Assembly: GCF_026340305.1 (NCBI RefSeq) | Contig: NZ_JAPEPI010000001.1 | Location: 2,914,001 to 2,978,000, forward strand | Reading direction: 5' to 3' | Origin: Streptomyces sp. NBC_01381 | GTDB lineage: Bacteria; Actinomycetota; Actinomycetes; Streptomycetales; Streptomycetaceae | Length of the DNA: 64,000 nucleotides | In this document: positions 35,440-44,790 of the stretch, piece after piece | Position numbering within the stretch: position 1 is the first letter of the stretch | How the letters are laid out: each line of letters begins with the position of its first letter | Notes under the pieces: generated by a model | What the model was told of the DNA's origin: nothing | The model's input: only the letters and a program-made list of their open reading frames with translations | The model's database searches: none | Program-made: the position numbers and the translations under genes

Positions 35440-35480
35440 TCTGCTGGCTGCGGCTCAGTCTGCTGCTTCGGCTACTTCTG
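35439..35480. repeat. 18-19-base tandem repeat at the 3' end of the 503-aa protein gene
   Basis: GTCTGCTGGCTGCGGCTCA (35439) is followed by GTCTGCTGCTTCGGCTAC (35458), which contains the minus-strand stop codon (35472-35474), and by a decayed third partial copy. Confidence 0.6.
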
Positions 35481-36983
35481 CGGCACCGTCTTGCCGCCCG
35501 CCGCGTCCACGACCTTCCGGTCGCCGAGCGGCGCGTCCAGGGTCACGGTCTCCGTGAACTCCTTGGCGATCATGATGCAGACCTCGCCCTTCTTCCGGGT
35601 CTCGGTCACCTTGACGCGCACACTGTCCTTGGACTCGTCGGCCGACGCCGAGTAGTCGCTGCACACGCCGCCCCAGAAGTGCAGCGTCAGCGACTTGCCG
35701 TCCGCGCTGTAGGACTCGATGCGCAGCGTCGGGTCCGGGTTGTCCGTGCCCGGCTTCTCGGTGGGCGTGGGCGTGGGGCTCGGTGTGCTCGGCGAGGTCA
35801 GGAACTTCGGCTCCACCGCCGGGTGCGTCACGGTGAAACTGTCCTGCGCGCCCTGCGGCTTCACCTCGAAGAGCCAGGACGGCACGAGCGCCTGGCGCCC
35901 GTCCACGAACTGCACCGCGAGCCCGAACGTCGCGCCCTTCACGGTGATCGGCTGCGGCTTCGGGGGAGCGGACGAGGGCTCGCAGGGCGCCTGCGTCTTC
36001 GTGTCGTCCGCGCTCTGCTGACCGTTGCCCACAGCCGGCTGCTGCCCGTCGCCCGCCGCGTCCGGCACCGGCGTGGCGCATCCGCCGATGCCGACACGGC
36101 CATCGCCCCGGCCCGACTTGTTGAGCTGCTTCAGGGTCTCGTCGGCGCTCGTCACCGGATACGTCGCGCCCTTCTCCGGCGCCTTCAAGTGGCCACTGCC
36201 GCCGACCACTTGGCCGTCCGAGCCGACCTGGATACCGGTCGACCAGCCGTACGTCGGGAGGCCACCCACCTTCGGGTCGGCGTTCACCACCCGTACGGCG
36301 CCCATGAGTTGGCGGGCGTCCAGCTTCGCGTCGTCCTGGCCGAGCGCCTTCAGGACCGGGGCGGCCGCCTTCTTCGCCGCGCCCTCACCGACCGCCTCGC
36401 CCGAGCCGTTCGGGGCGGTCGACGTCCCCGAACAGGGCTTGCCCTTCTGGCAGTTGTCGGTGCCGCCGGTGGCGTACTTGGTGAACGTCCAGGTGCCGGG
36501 GGCCTGCTTGCTCACCTGGAGCGAGGGCCCCGAGCCGTCCTTGGCCGGACCGATCCGCCAGGCCCCGTCCTGCGACGTGGGCTTGCCCTCGACTCCCAAG
36601 GCCTTGGCGAGCTCGGTCACTTGGTCCGCGCCGACGGTGCCCCGTGCGTGGTACACGGCCGCCGACTCCGGTCCGCCGGGCAGCTTGCCCTCGGCGCGGT
36701 ACGCGGCGCCGTTCGGGTCGGGCTCGCCCGGGGCGATCCCTCCGGTGCCGCCGTCCCGGTCGCCGTCCGTGTATCCGTCGAGCGCGAGCGGCGGGGGAGC
36801 CCCGCCGTCTCCCGCGGGCGCGCCGCCCTTGCTGCTGCCGCCGCTGCCGCCGGACGCCGTCGCGGCGAAGTAGGCGCCGCCGCCACCGACGAGCAGCACC
36901 GTGGCCGCCACCGACGCGACGGCAAGGCGGGAACGCCGCCGCTGCGGCTCGGCCGCGTCATGAACGGATCGCTCGGTGCTCAC
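35472..36983 (-). CDS. Large membrane-anchored extracytoplasmic protein, unknown function
   Basis: This 503-aa protein has an Arg-rich N terminus, one membrane helix (about 20-45, AVASVAATVLLVGGGGAYFA) and a long extracytoplasmic part. Low-complexity Gly/Ala/Ser and Pro/Thr segments (45-75 and about 395-425, PSTPSPTPTPTEKP) alternate with structured parts that contain paired cysteines (NCQKGKPC, GGCATP, KTQAPC, GGVCSDYS, EVCIMI), probably disulfides outside the cell. I do not recognise a family with known function. Its 3' end carries an 18-19-base tandem repeat next to the erpA terminator. Confidence 0.85.
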   Translation of the reverse strand: MSTERSVHDAAEPQRRRSRLAVASVAATVLLVGGGGAYFAATASGGSGGSSKGGAPAGDGGAPPPLALDGYTDGDRDGGTGGIAPGEPDPNGAAYRAEGKLPGGPESAAVYHARGTVGADQVTELAKALGVEGKPTSQDGAWRIGPAKDGSGPSLQVSKQAPGTWTFTKYATGGTDNCQKGKPCSGTSTAPNGSGEAVGEGAAKKAAAPVLKALGQDDAKLDARQLMGAVRVVNADPKVGGLPTYGWSTGIQVGSDGQVVGGSGHLKAPEKGATYPVTSADETLKQLNKSGRGDGRVGIGGCATPVPDAAGDGQQPAVGNGQQSADDTKTQAPCEPSSAPPKPQPITVKGATFGLAVQFVDGRQALVPSWLFEVKPQGAQDSFTVTHPAVEPKFLTSPSTPSPTPTPTEKPGTDNPDPTLRIESYSADGKSLTLHFWGGVCSDYSASADESKDSVRVKVTETRKKGEVCIMIAKEFTETVTLDAPLGDRKVVDAAGGKTVPQK

Positions 36984-37089
36984 CGCATCGCTCCTTCGAC
37001 TGCACTGCTGTCCCTCGGGACCCGTGCGTGGGTCTCGTTCGTATCCCGCATCCCCTTTACCGGGGACAGCGGTGGGACGCAGCGGGGGA

Positions 37090-37111
37090 GCGCACGGTTC
37101 CCTCCGTGCGC
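37090..37111. terminator. Hairpin downstream of the 72-aa gene
   Basis: GCGCACGG pairs with CCGTGCGC around the loop TTCCCT, 27 bases after the stop of the minus-strand 72-aa gene. Confidence 0.6.
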
Positions 37112-37137
37112 GCCGATGCCCCTGGAATCAGTCTCGG

Positions 37138-37356
37138 TCAGTCTCCGTACTCGGACATTCCGTCGATCAGCCGCGCGGACGCGGTCGGCACGGTGACTCC
37201 GTGGATCAGGGCGGGCGACACCGGGGCGGCGGTGGCCGCGGCGGGCGCCACCCAGTGCGGGGCCATGCGGGCGCAGTCGCCGCGCAGCGTCTCCAGGGTC
37301 TCGGAGGGCAGCTCGACGGGACGCGTGGTGACGACATGCTTTGAGATAACGGCCAT
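37138..37356 (-). CDS. Small hypothetical protein, 72 aa
   Basis: This reading frame (MAVISKHVVTTRPVELPSET...) has almost exclusively G or C in third positions, so it is probably a real small gene. It ends ARLIDGMSEYGD. No domain is recognised. It is divergent from adoK with about 135 bases between, and a hairpin lies just downstream. The stop codon and the flanking TCAGTCTC octamer are repeated 10 bases further on. Confidence 0.6.
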   Translation of the reverse strand: MAVISKHVVTTRPVELPSETLETLRGDCARMAPHWVAPAAATAAPVSPALIHGVTVPTASARLIDGMSEYGD

Positions 37357-37491
37357 ATACGCACCGTACGCATCTGAAGTCCTGCGAAAAAAGCCCTACT
37401 ATCGGGTAGTTTTGCCTCTTCAGTGAGGGTGGTCCGACCCGGTAGCGTGAACTGTCAACCCCTCGCCTCTCCTCCACAGGAGTACTCAGCC

Positions 37492-38466
37492 GTGCGTATC
37501 GCAGTCACCGGCTCCATCGCCACCGACCACCTGATGACCTTCCCCGGCCGCTTCGCCGACCAGTTGGTCGCCGATCAGTTGCACACGGTCTCCCTGTCCT
37601 TCCTGGTCGACGCCCTCGACGTCCGCAGGGGAGGCGTCGCCGCCAACATCAGCTTCGGCATGGGGCAGCTCGGCACCGACCCGATCCTGGTCGGCGCCGC
37701 GGGCTCCGACTTCGACGAGTACCGCGCCTGGCTCGACCGGCACGGCGTGGACACGGCCTCCGTACGCATCTCGGAGACCCTGCACACCGCGCGCTTCGTC
37801 TGCACCACGGACGCCGACCACAACCAGATCGGCTCCTTCTACACGGGCGCGATGAGCGAGGCCCGCCTCATCGAACTGAAGACCGTCGCCGACCGCGTGG
37901 GCGGCCTCGACCTGGTCCTGATCGGCGCCGACGACCCCGAGGCGATGCTCCGCCACACCGAGGAGTGCCGCTCCCGCAAGATCCCGTTCGCCGCGGACTT
38001 CTCGCAGCAGATCGCGCGCATGGAGGGCGACGAGATCCGCACCCTCCTCGACGGCGCCACGTACCTCTTCTCCAACGAGTACGAGAAGGGGCTCATCGAG
38101 TCCAAGACGGGCTGGACCGACGCCGAGATCCTCTCCAGGGTCGGCCACCGTGTGACCACCCTCGGCTCGCGCGGCGTCCGCATCGAGTCCGCCGGACAGG
38201 ACCCGATCGAGGTCGGCGTCGCCGAGGAAGAGGCGAAGGTCGAGCCGACCGGCGTCGGCGACGCGTTCCGCGCGGGCTTCCTTTCGGGCCTGGCCTGGGG
38301 TGTCTCGCACGAGCGCGCGGCCCAGGTCGGCTGCATGCTCGCCACCCTGGTCATCGAGACCGTCGGCACGCAGGAGTACGAGCTGCAGCGCAGCAACTTC
38401 ATGGACCGCTTCACCAAGGCGTACGGCCATCCCGCGGCCGCCGAGGTCCAGTCACACCTGGCCTAG
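37492..38466 (+). CDS. adoK: Adenosine kinase, PfkB/ribokinase family
   Basis: This 324-aa PfkB-fold sugar kinase begins MRIAVTGSIATDHLMTFPGRF and has the anion-hole/catalytic motif GVGDAFRAGF near the C terminus. From memory it matches the mycobacterial adenosine kinase AdoK (Rv2202c) very closely in these parts, including the N-terminal motif and the GTQE segment, so phosphorylation of adenosine to AMP is the best guess. The GTG at 37492 has AGGAG 9 bases upstream. Its position beside cta genes is also the mycobacterial one. Other PfkB substrates cannot be excluded. Confidence 0.9.
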   Translation: MRIAVTGSIATDHLMTFPGRFADQLVADQLHTVSLSFLVDALDVRRGGVAANISFGMGQLGTDPILVGAAGSDFDEYRAWLDRHGVDTASVRISETLHTARFVCTTDADHNQIGSFYTGAMSEARLIELKTVADRVGGLDLVLIGADDPEAMLRHTEECRSRKIPFAADFSQQIARMEGDEIRTLLDGATYLFSNEYEKGLIESKTGWTDAEILSRVGHRVTTLGSRGVRIESAGQDPIEVGVAEEEAKVEPTGVGDAFRAGFLSGLAWGVSHERAAQVGCMLATLVIETVGTQEYELQRSNFMDRFTKAYGHPAAAEVQSHLA

Positions 38467-39846
38467 TCACGAGCTCCGGCGGACCACATAGGCAGTGCCG
38501 TGGTCCGCCGGCTCCTCGCCCACGTACTCCTGCCCCCGCATCTCGCACCACGCCGGGATGTCGAGCCGGGCCGCCTCGTCGTCGGCGAGGACGGTGACGG
38601 TGCCGCCGACCGGCACGTCCCCGATGACCTTCGCGAGCTCGATGACGGGCAGCGGGCAGCGCTTGCCGAGCGCGTCGACGACGAGAGAAGCGGATTCCGC
38701 ACGCTTCGTGGCTGCCACCGGCGCGCCCAGCTGCTCACGCACCCCGGCCACCACACCCGGCAGCACCTCCAGAAAGCGCTCGACCTCTTCCTCCTGGGTC
38801 CCCCGTGGGAGTGACACCCGGACATTGCCCTCGCTCAGTACGCCCATGGCCTTCAGGACATGGCTCGGGGTCAGCGTCGAGCTGGTGCAGGACGATCCGG
38901 ACGAGACCGAGAACCCGGCCCGGTCCAGCTCGTGCAGCACTGTCTCCCCGTCGACATAGAGACACGAGAACGTGACGAGATGGGGCAGGCGCCGCACGGG
39001 ATCGCCCACCACCTCCACATCCGGCACCAGCCCCGGCACCCGCGCCCGGATCCGCTCGGTCAGCTCCCGCAGCCTGGCCCCCTCCGCGGCGGCCTCGGCC
39101 CGCACGGCCCGCAGCGAGGCCGCGGCGGCGACCACCGCGGGGATGTTCTCGAAGCCGGCCGCCCGCCCCGACTCCCGCTCGTCGGCGGGGCCTTGAGCGG
39201 CGAACCGCACTCCCTTGCGTACGACGAGAAGTCCCGCACCCGCGGGCCCGCCCCATTTGTGGGCACTCGCGGCAAGCAGCGACCAGTCCCCGTCGACAGG
39301 ACCCCACGGCAGCGACTGCGCCGCGTCCACGAGCAGCGGCACCCCGGCGGCACGACACGCCGCCGCGACCTCGGCCACCGGCTGTTCCGTGCCGACCTCG
39401 TGGTTGGCGGACTGCAGGCAGGCGAGGGCCGTGTCGGGGCGCAGCGCCCCGGCGTACGCCTCGGGGGCCACCGCCCCGGCCCGGTCCACGCCCACCTCGG
39501 TGACCGTCCCGCCGGCGGACTCGTGCGCCGCCGCCGAATGGAGGACCGACGAGTGCTCGACCGCGGACACCACCAGATGCCGCCCGACACGCCGCCGCCC
39601 GGCGAGCGCCCCGGCGATCCCGGAGTGCACCGCACGGGTCCCGGACGAGGTGAAGGAGAGCTCGTCCGGGCGGCACCCGACCGCATCCGCGGCGGCTTCG
39701 CGCGCCGCGTCGAGCAACAGCCTGGCCCGCCGCCCCTCCCGATAGAGCCGAGCGGGATCGGCCCACCCCTCATCGAGCGAGGCCTGCAGCGCCTGCCGGG
39801 CAACGGGATGAAGGGGAGCGGAGGAAGCAGCATCGAAGTAGGACAC
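38467..39846 (-). CDS. Cysteine desulfurase fused to a TusA sulfur-carrier domain
   Basis: The 459-aa protein has a class V aminotransferase-type cysteine desulfurase (1-375) with the PLP lysine Lys197 in SAHKWGG and the persulfide Cys320 in SSGSSCTSSTL. This is joined by a short linker to a TusA-like domain (385-459) with Cys397 in GKRCPLPVIEL. The fusion should pass sulfur from Cys320 to Cys397 within one chain; the final acceptor is unknown. The stop codon is directly adjacent to that of adoK (convergent, no gap). The start lies about 350 bp from ctaC. Confidence 0.92.
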   Translation of the reverse strand: MSYFDAASSAPLHPVARQALQASLDEGWADPARLYREGRRARLLLDAAREAAADAVGCRPDELSFTSSGTRAVHSGIAGALAGRRRVGRHLVVSAVEHSSVLHSAAAHESAGGTVTEVGVDRAGAVAPEAYAGALRPDTALACLQSANHEVGTEQPVAEVAAACRAAGVPLLVDAAQSLPWGPVDGDWSLLAASAHKWGGPAGAGLLVVRKGVRFAAQGPADERESGRAAGFENIPAVVAAAASLRAVRAEAAAEGARLRELTERIRARVPGLVPDVEVVGDPVRRLPHLVTFSCLYVDGETVLHELDRAGFSVSSGSSCTSSTLTPSHVLKAMGVLSEGNVRVSLPRGTQEEEVERFLEVLPGVVAGVREQLGAPVAATKRAESASLVVDALGKRCPLPVIELAKVIGDVPVGGTVTVLADDEAARLDIPAWCEMRGQEYVGEEPADHGTAYVVRRSS

Positions 39847-40202
39847 ACGCCAACGCTAAAGCGTGCGCCCGGGGGAGCGCCCCGAAGGGGCGCGGGGCTG
39901 TGACATGTGCGGCTCCGCCGCGTGGGCGCGACAAGCCCCAACGCACCCGCACCCGCGGACGGACAGATTCCGCCGAGCCACTGGGCGCCAGACCCCCCGT
40001 CAGAAAGGGGCCGACGGAGGGGCGTCCCACCCTTCGGAGTGACCCGCGGCGCGTTAGGCACCCTCCCCGCGCGACCCCAAATAGCGTCCAGTAAGGTTTG
40101 GCCCGCATAAACATCCAAACCCCTGCCCGCCGCAGGGCGGCGACCGACGACCGAGAAGGCCGCACCCGACCGCGCGGGCCGAGACTCTCGGGAAGGCGCT
40201 AC
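39847..40202. other. ctaC upstream region (356 bp) with a dispersed repeat
   Basis: No gene is seen. The first part holds a family C repeat (39886-39950). The part next to ctaC has an A/T-richer patch around 40077-40115 with a TAAGGT (40092-40097) that could be a -10 box, though no matching -35 is visible. Confidence 0.55.
39886..39950. repeat. Dispersed intergenic repeat family C, copy 1
   Basis: GGGGCGCGGGGCTGTGACAT, then GCGGCTCCGCCGCG and GCGCGACAAGCCCC. The same blocks in the same order occur at 53656-53720 with a few changes. Confidence 0.75.
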
Positions 40203-41165
40203 GTGAGTCCCAACGGCTCCGACCGCTCGTCGCGGCGCCCGATGCGGCGGAAGCTGCCGCAGGTGCTGACTGCGGGCCTGATCCTTGCGACCGCTACAGG
40301 TTGCACATACAAGGACTTCCCCCGCCTTGGTATGCCCACCCCCGTAACGGAAGAGGCTCCGCGGATCCTCTCCCTCTGGCAGGGCTCGTGGGCGGCAGCG
40401 CTCGCCACGGGCGTGCTGGTCTGGGGTCTGATCCTGTGGAGTGTCATCTTCCACCGGCGCAGCCGCACCAAGGTGGAGGTACCTCCGCAGACGCGTTACA
40501 ACATGCCGATCGAGACGCTGTACACGGTGGTCCCGCTCATCATCGTCTCGGTGCTCTTCTACTTCACGGCTCGCGATGAGTCGAAGCTCCTCAAGCTCGA
40601 GGACAAGCCCGCCCACACGATCAACGTGGTCGGCTACCAGTGGAGCTGGGGCTTCAACTACATCGAGGACGTGCCGGGTTCCAACAAGGGCGACGCCAAG
40701 ACGTCCAAGGAGCTCGAGGCCATCCCGGACAAGTTCCGCAAGGCCTTCCCGGCGAACGCCGGCGGCGTCTACGAGGTCGGTACGCCCGGCGAGCGGAACC
40801 CGCAGAACGGCAACCCCGGCCCGACCCTCTGGCTCCCCAAGGGCGAGAAGGTCCGCTTCGTACTGACTTCGCGTGACGTCATCCACTCCTTCTGGGTGGT
40901 GCCGTTCCTCATGAAGCAGGACGTCATCCCGGGCCACACCAACGCCTTCGAGGTGACTCCCAACAGGGAGGGCACCTTCATGGGCAAGTGCGCCGAGCTC
41001 TGCGGTGTCGACCACTCCCGGATGCTCTTCAACGTGAAGGTCGTTTCCCCCGAGCGCTACCAGAAGCACCTCGAGGACCTCGCGAAGAAGAACCAGACCG
41101 GTTACATCCCGGCCGGCATCGAGCAGACGAGCCACGAGAAGAACCGGGAGACGAACAACCTGTGA
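40203..41165 (+). CDS. ctaC: Cytochrome c oxidase (aa3) subunit II
   Basis: Subunit II carries the CuA centre that receives electrons from the cytochrome c domain of QcrC. The 320-aa precursor has a lipoprotein-type signal ending ATGC (Cys34), two membrane helices (about 62-82 and 105-125) and a cupredoxin domain with the CuA ligands in DVIHSFWV and [18 protein letters not shown] precedes the GTG by 6 bases. The stop codon overlaps the ctaD start (GTGA). Confidence 0.96.
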   Translation: MSPNGSDRSSRRPMRRKLPQVLTAGLILATATGCTYKDFPRLGMPTPVTEEAPRILSLWQGSWAAALATGVLVWGLILWSVIFHRRSRTKVEVPPQTRYNMPIETLYTVVPLIIVSVLFYFTARDESKLLKLEDKPAHTINVVGYQWSWGFNYIEDVPGSNKGDAKTSKELEAIPDKFRKAFPANAGGVYEVGTPGERNPQNGNPGPTLWLPKGEKVRFVLTSRDVIHSFWVVPFLMKQDVIPGHTNAFEVTPNREGTFMGKCAELCGVDHSRMLFNVKVVSPERYQKHLEDLAKKNQTGYIPAGIEQTSHEKNRETNNL

Positions 41166-42898
41166 GCATCCTCAACGAACCTCAGGGTGCCGCGGCAGCA
41201 GACGACTCGTACGAGAATGAGCTGCCGGTACGGCGCAAGCAGCCGGGCAACGTCGTCATCAAGTGGCTGACCACCACTGACCACAAGACGATCGGCACGC
41301 TCTATCTGGTCACGTCGTTCGCGTTCTTCTGCATCGGCGGTGTGATGGCGCTCTTCATGCGCGCCGAGCTCGCCCGCCCCGGCTCGCAGCTGATGTCGAA
41401 CGAGCAGTTCAACCAGGCGTTCACGATGCACGGCACGATCATGCTGCTGATGTTCGCGACGCCGCTGTTCGCCGGATTCGCGAACTGGATCATGCCGCTG
41501 CAGATCGGCGCGCCCGACGTGGCGTTCCCGCGGCTGAACATGTTCGCGTACTGGCTGTACCTCTTCGGCTCGCTGATCGCGGTGGGCGGCTTCCTCACCC
41601 CGCAGGGTGCGGCCGACTTCGGCTGGTTCGCCTACTCCCCGCTGTCGGACGCGGTCCGCTCGCCGGGCATCGGCGCCGACATGTGGATCATGGGTCTGGC
41701 CTTCTCCGGCTTCGGCACGATCCTCGGCTCGGTCAACTTCATCACCACGATCATCTGCATGCGCGCTCCCGGCATGACGATGTTCCGGATGCCGATCTTC
41801 GTGTGGAACGTCCTGCTGACCGCCGTACTGGTCCTGCTGGCCTTCCCGGTCCTGGCCGCCGCGCTGTTCGCCCTGGAGGCGGACCGCAAGTTCGGTGCCC
41901 ATATCTTCGACGCCTCAAATGGCGGCGCGCTGCTATGGCAACACCTCTTCTGGTTCTTCGGCCATCCAGAGGTGTACATCATCGCGTTGCCATTCTTCGG
42001 AATCATTTCCGAGGTCATCCCGGTCTTCTCCCGCAAGCCGATGTTCGGCTACATGGGCCTGATCGGCGCGACGATCGCGATCGCGGGTCTCTCCGTGACC
42101 GTGTGGGCGCACCACATGTACGTCACCGGTGGCGTGCTCCTACCGTTCTTCTCCTTCATGACGTTCCTGATCGCCGTGCCAACAGGCGTGAAGTTCTTCA
42201 ACTGGATCGGAACGATGTGGAAGGGCTCACTGAGTTTCGAGACACCGATGCTCTGGGCCGTCGGCTTCCTGATCACCTTCACCTTCGGTGGTCTGACCGG
42301 CGTCATCCTCGCCTCGCCGCCGATGGACTTCCACGTCTCGGACTCGTACTTCGTGGTCGCGCACTTCCACTACGTCGTCTTCGGCACCGTGGTCTTCGCG
42401 ATGTTCTCCGGATTCCACTTCTGGTGGCCGAAGTTCACCGGCAAGATGCTCGACGAGCGCCTCGGCAAGATCACGTTCTGGACGCTGTTCGTGGGCTTCC
42501 ACGGCACGTTCCTGGTGCAGCACTGGCTGGGTGCCGAGGGCATGCCGCGTCGTTACGCGGACTACCTCGCCGCCGACGGCTTCACCGCGCTGAACACGAT
42601 CTCGACGATCTGCTCGTTCCTGCTCGGTCTGTCGATCCTGCCGTTCTTCTACAACATCTGGAAGACGGCCAAGTACGGCAAGAAGATCGAGGTCGACGAC
42701 CCGTGGGGCTACGGCCGTTCGCTGGAGTGGGCGACGTCCTGCCCGCCGCCGCGGCACAACTTCCTCACGCTGCCGCGCATTCGCTCGGAATCCCCGGCGT
42801 TTGACCTGCACCACCCGGAGATCGCGGCGCTCGACCAGCTTGAGCACGCAGGCCACGGCGCCAGCTCCATCGCGGGCAGCAAGGAGGCCGGCAAGTGA
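41162..42898 (+). CDS. ctaD: Cytochrome c oxidase (aa3) subunit I
   Basis: This is the catalytic subunit with heme a, heme a3 and CuB, which reduces oxygen and pumps protons. The 578-aa protein has about twelve helices. HGTIMLLMF (heme a His), [14 protein letters not shown] (CuB His cross-linked to Tyr), WAHHMYVTG (CuB His pair) and AHFHYVVFG (heme ligands) are all present. The GTG start overlaps the ctaC stop, and the stop overlaps the ctaF start. The N-terminal 40 residues are a soluble extension. Confidence 0.97.
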   Translation: MSILNEPQGAAAADDSYENELPVRRKQPGNVVIKWLTTTDHKTIGTLYLVTSFAFFCIGGVMALFMRAELARPGSQLMSNEQFNQAFTMHGTIMLLMFATPLFAGFANWIMPLQIGAPDVAFPRLNMFAYWLYLFGSLIAVGGFLTPQGAADFGWFAYSPLSDAVRSPGIGADMWIMGLAFSGFGTILGSVNFITTIICMRAPGMTMFRMPIFVWNVLLTAVLVLLAFPVLAAALFALEADRKFGAHIFDASNGGALLWQHLFWFFGHPEVYIIALPFFGIISEVIPVFSRKPMFGYMGLIGATIAIAGLSVTVWAHHMYVTGGVLLPFFSFMTFLIAVPTGVKFFNWIGTMWKGSLSFETPMLWAVGFLITFTFGGLTGVILASPPMDFHVSDSYFVVAHFHYVVFGTVVFAMFSGFHFWWPKFTGKMLDERLGKITFWTLFVGFHGTFLVQHWLGAEGMPRRYADYLAADGFTALNTISTICSFLLGLSILPFFYNIWKTAKYGKKIEVDDPWGYGRSLEWATSCPPPRHNFLTLPRIRSESPAFDLHHPEIAALDQLEHAGHGASSIAGSKEAGK

Positions 42899-43293
42899 AG
42901 ATCCAGGGCAAGATGTTCATCTGGCTGAGCGTCTTCGTGCTCGCCATGGCGATCGTCTACGGCTGGTGGTCCAAGGAGCCGGCCGGTACGACCGCGCTCT
43001 TCCTGGCCTTCGGCCTGTGCATCATGATCGGCTACTACCTGGCCTTCACGGCCCGGCGTGTCGACGCGGCCGCACAGGACAACAAGGAGGCCGAGGTTGC
43101 GGACGAGGCCGGCGAGGTGGGCTTCTTCAGCCCGCACAGCTGGCAGCCGCTCTCCCTGGCCGTCGGTGGTGCGCTCGCCTTCCTGGGCGTCGTCTTCGGC
43201 TGGTGGCTGCTGTACTTCTCGACCCCGATCATCCTGATCGGCCTCTTCGGCTGGGTCTTCGAGTACTACCGCGGCGAGAACCAGACCCAGTGA
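42895..43293 (+). CDS. ctaF: Cytochrome c oxidase subunit IV, actinobacterial type
   Basis: This 132-aa membrane subunit is specific to actinobacterial aa3 oxidases. It has about four hydrophobic stretches with a polar loop (residues 50-75) between the first and second pair. It starts [26 protein letters not shown]. It is the third gene of ctaC-ctaD-ctaF, joined by 4-base overlaps, and is followed by a strong terminator. Confidence 0.94.
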   Translation: MKIQGKMFIWLSVFVLAMAIVYGWWSKEPAGTTALFLAFGLCIMIGYYLAFTARRVDAAAQDNKEAEVADEAGEVGFFSPHSWQPLSLAVGGALAFLGVVFGWWLLYFSTPIILIGLFGWVFEYYRGENQTQ

Positions 43294-43313
43294 GTCTGTA
43301 GTTCACACCCGCA

Positions 43314-43357
43314 CCGAGGGGCCCGGACACTCCGCCAGGAGAGTCCGGGCCCCTCGG
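43314..43357. terminator. Terminator of the ctaCDF operon
   Basis: Perfect 15-bp arms CCGAGGGGCCCGGAC and GTCCGGGCCCCTCGG flank a 14-base loop, 20 bases after the ctaF stop. Confidence 0.9.
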
Positions 43358-43428
43358 CGTGTCGCGCTTGACACTCGTACGGGTCACACGGCGCGCTGGA
43401 GGTGATGAACCTTCATACGGTGTGCTTC

Positions 43429-44673
43429 ATGAGCCACTCACCGCGAATCCGCACTGTACTGAGCTGCACGATGCTGGTGGCCGCCCTCGGTGCCGGGGCC
43501 ACGGCGTGCGGCAGCTCCGACCATCCGCTCTCGGCGAAGCCGTACGACGCGGCCGGCCAGATCGCCTTCAACGGCCCGGTGGGCAGCCAGAAGGCGGATC
43601 CGGACAAGCCCCTCGAAGTCACCGCCGAGGGCGACGACGGGCGCATCACCGATGTGACGGCCACCGATGCGCAGGGGCGGTACGTGGCAGGCGAACTCGC
43701 CGCCGACGGCGCCCGCTGGCACACCACGGCGCCGCTGGCGGCAGGCACCCAGTACACGGTGCGGGTCAGCACCGAGGACGGAGAGGGTTCGCCGGGCCGC
43801 AAGGTGCTGACCTTCAACACCGACGCCCCCGCCAAGAAGAAGCGGCTCGACGTCACCTTCGGCCCCGACTCGGGCAAGTACGGCGTCGGCCAGCCCGTCA
43901 CGGCGAAGCTCAGCGCCAAGGTGAAGGGCAAGGAGGCAAGAGCCGTCGTGGAGCGCGGCCTGAAGGTCGAGACACAGCCAGCCACCGAGGGCGCCTGGCA
44001 CTGGGTGGACAGCAAGACGCTGCACTACCGCCCCAAGGAGTACTGGCCCGCGGGCGCGACCATCAACGTACGGAGCAACCTCAAGGGCATCAAAGTCCGC
44101 GACAGGCTCTGGGGCGGCGGGGCCAAGCCGCTGAGGCTGACCATCGGCGACCGCATCGAGGCCGTGACGGACGCCGGGTCGCACTACATGACGGTCTACC
44201 GCAACGGCGAGGAGATCAACACCATTCCGGTGACCACGGGCAGGCCCGGCTACTCCACACGCAACGGCGTCAAGGTGGTGCTGGGCAAGGAGTACTCCGT
44301 ACGCATGACCAGTGCCAGCATCGGCGCATCGGACTTCTACGACAAGATGGTCTATTACGCGACGCGGGTCACGGACTCCGGTGAGTATGTGCACGCCGCG
44401 CCCTGGTCGGTCGGCTCGCAGGGCAACGCGAACACCAGCCACGGCTGCACCGGGATGAGCACCGACAACGCCGCCTGGTTCTACGAGACCGTCCGGCAGG
44501 GCGACATCGTGAAGGTCGTCAACAGCAATGGCGCGGACATGGATCCGTTCGGCAACGGCTTCGGCGACTGGAACGTCGACTGGAAGGAGTGGCGGGGCGG
44601 CAGCGCCCTGTTGGAAGGCGTCAAGGAAGGCCCCACAGCGGTCGACGCGGCCCGGCTGCGGCCGCAGGTGTGA
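43429..44673 (+). CDS. L,D-transpeptidase (YkuD) lipoprotein
   Basis: This extracytoplasmic enzyme forms 3-3 cross-links in peptidoglycan. The 414-aa precursor has a signal peptide ending in a lipobox-like ATAC and two Ig-like domains (about 45-245), followed by the YkuD catalytic domain (about 245-375) with catalytic Cys340 in SHGCTGMS. The layout matches the mycobacterial LdtMt2/LppS group. Start choice is uncertain: GGAGG at about 43399 is too close to upstream ATGs and too far from 43429, which gives the best signal peptide. Confidence 0.9.
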   Translation: MSHSPRIRTVLSCTMLVAALGAGATACGSSDHPLSAKPYDAAGQIAFNGPVGSQKADPDKPLEVTAEGDDGRITDVTATDAQGRYVAGELAADGARWHTTAPLAAGTQYTVRVSTEDGEGSPGRKVLTFNTDAPAKKKRLDVTFGPDSGKYGVGQPVTAKLSAKVKGKEARAVVERGLKVETQPATEGAWHWVDSKTLHYRPKEYWPAGATINVRSNLKGIKVRDRLWGGGAKPLRLTIGDRIEAVTDAGSHYMTVYRNGEEINTIPVTTGRPGYSTRNGVKVVLGKEYSVRMTSASIGASDFYDKMVYYATRVTDSGEYVHAAPWSVGSQGNANTSHGCTGMSTDNAAWFYETVRQGDIVKVVNSNGADMDPFGNGFGDWNVDWKEWRGGSALLEGVKEGPTAVDAARLRPQV

Positions 44674-44689
44674 GAGCGCCACAGGAGAC

Positions 44690-44730
44690 GCATGAGAGGG
44701 GGCCACGCCGCGCGTGGGCCCCTCTCATGC
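44690..44730. terminator. Terminator after the L,D-transpeptidase gene
   Basis: A 19-bp stem with one mismatch (GCATGAGAGGGGGCCACGC with its complement) surrounds a 3-base loop. It lies between convergent genes. Confidence 0.9.
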
Positions 44731-44757
44731 GTTCTCGTACGTCTCGTACGCCAAGTG

Positions 44758-44790
44758 GCGCGTCAGGCCTGTACGGCCGGCCTGACGCGC
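44758..44790. terminator. Hairpin overlapping the 3' end of the degenerate receiver gene
   Basis: Perfect 12-bp arms GCGCGTCAGGCC and GGCCTGACGCGC flank a 9-base loop. The minus-strand stop codon (44763-44765) is inside one arm, so the terminator includes the last codons of the gene. Confidence 0.7.
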
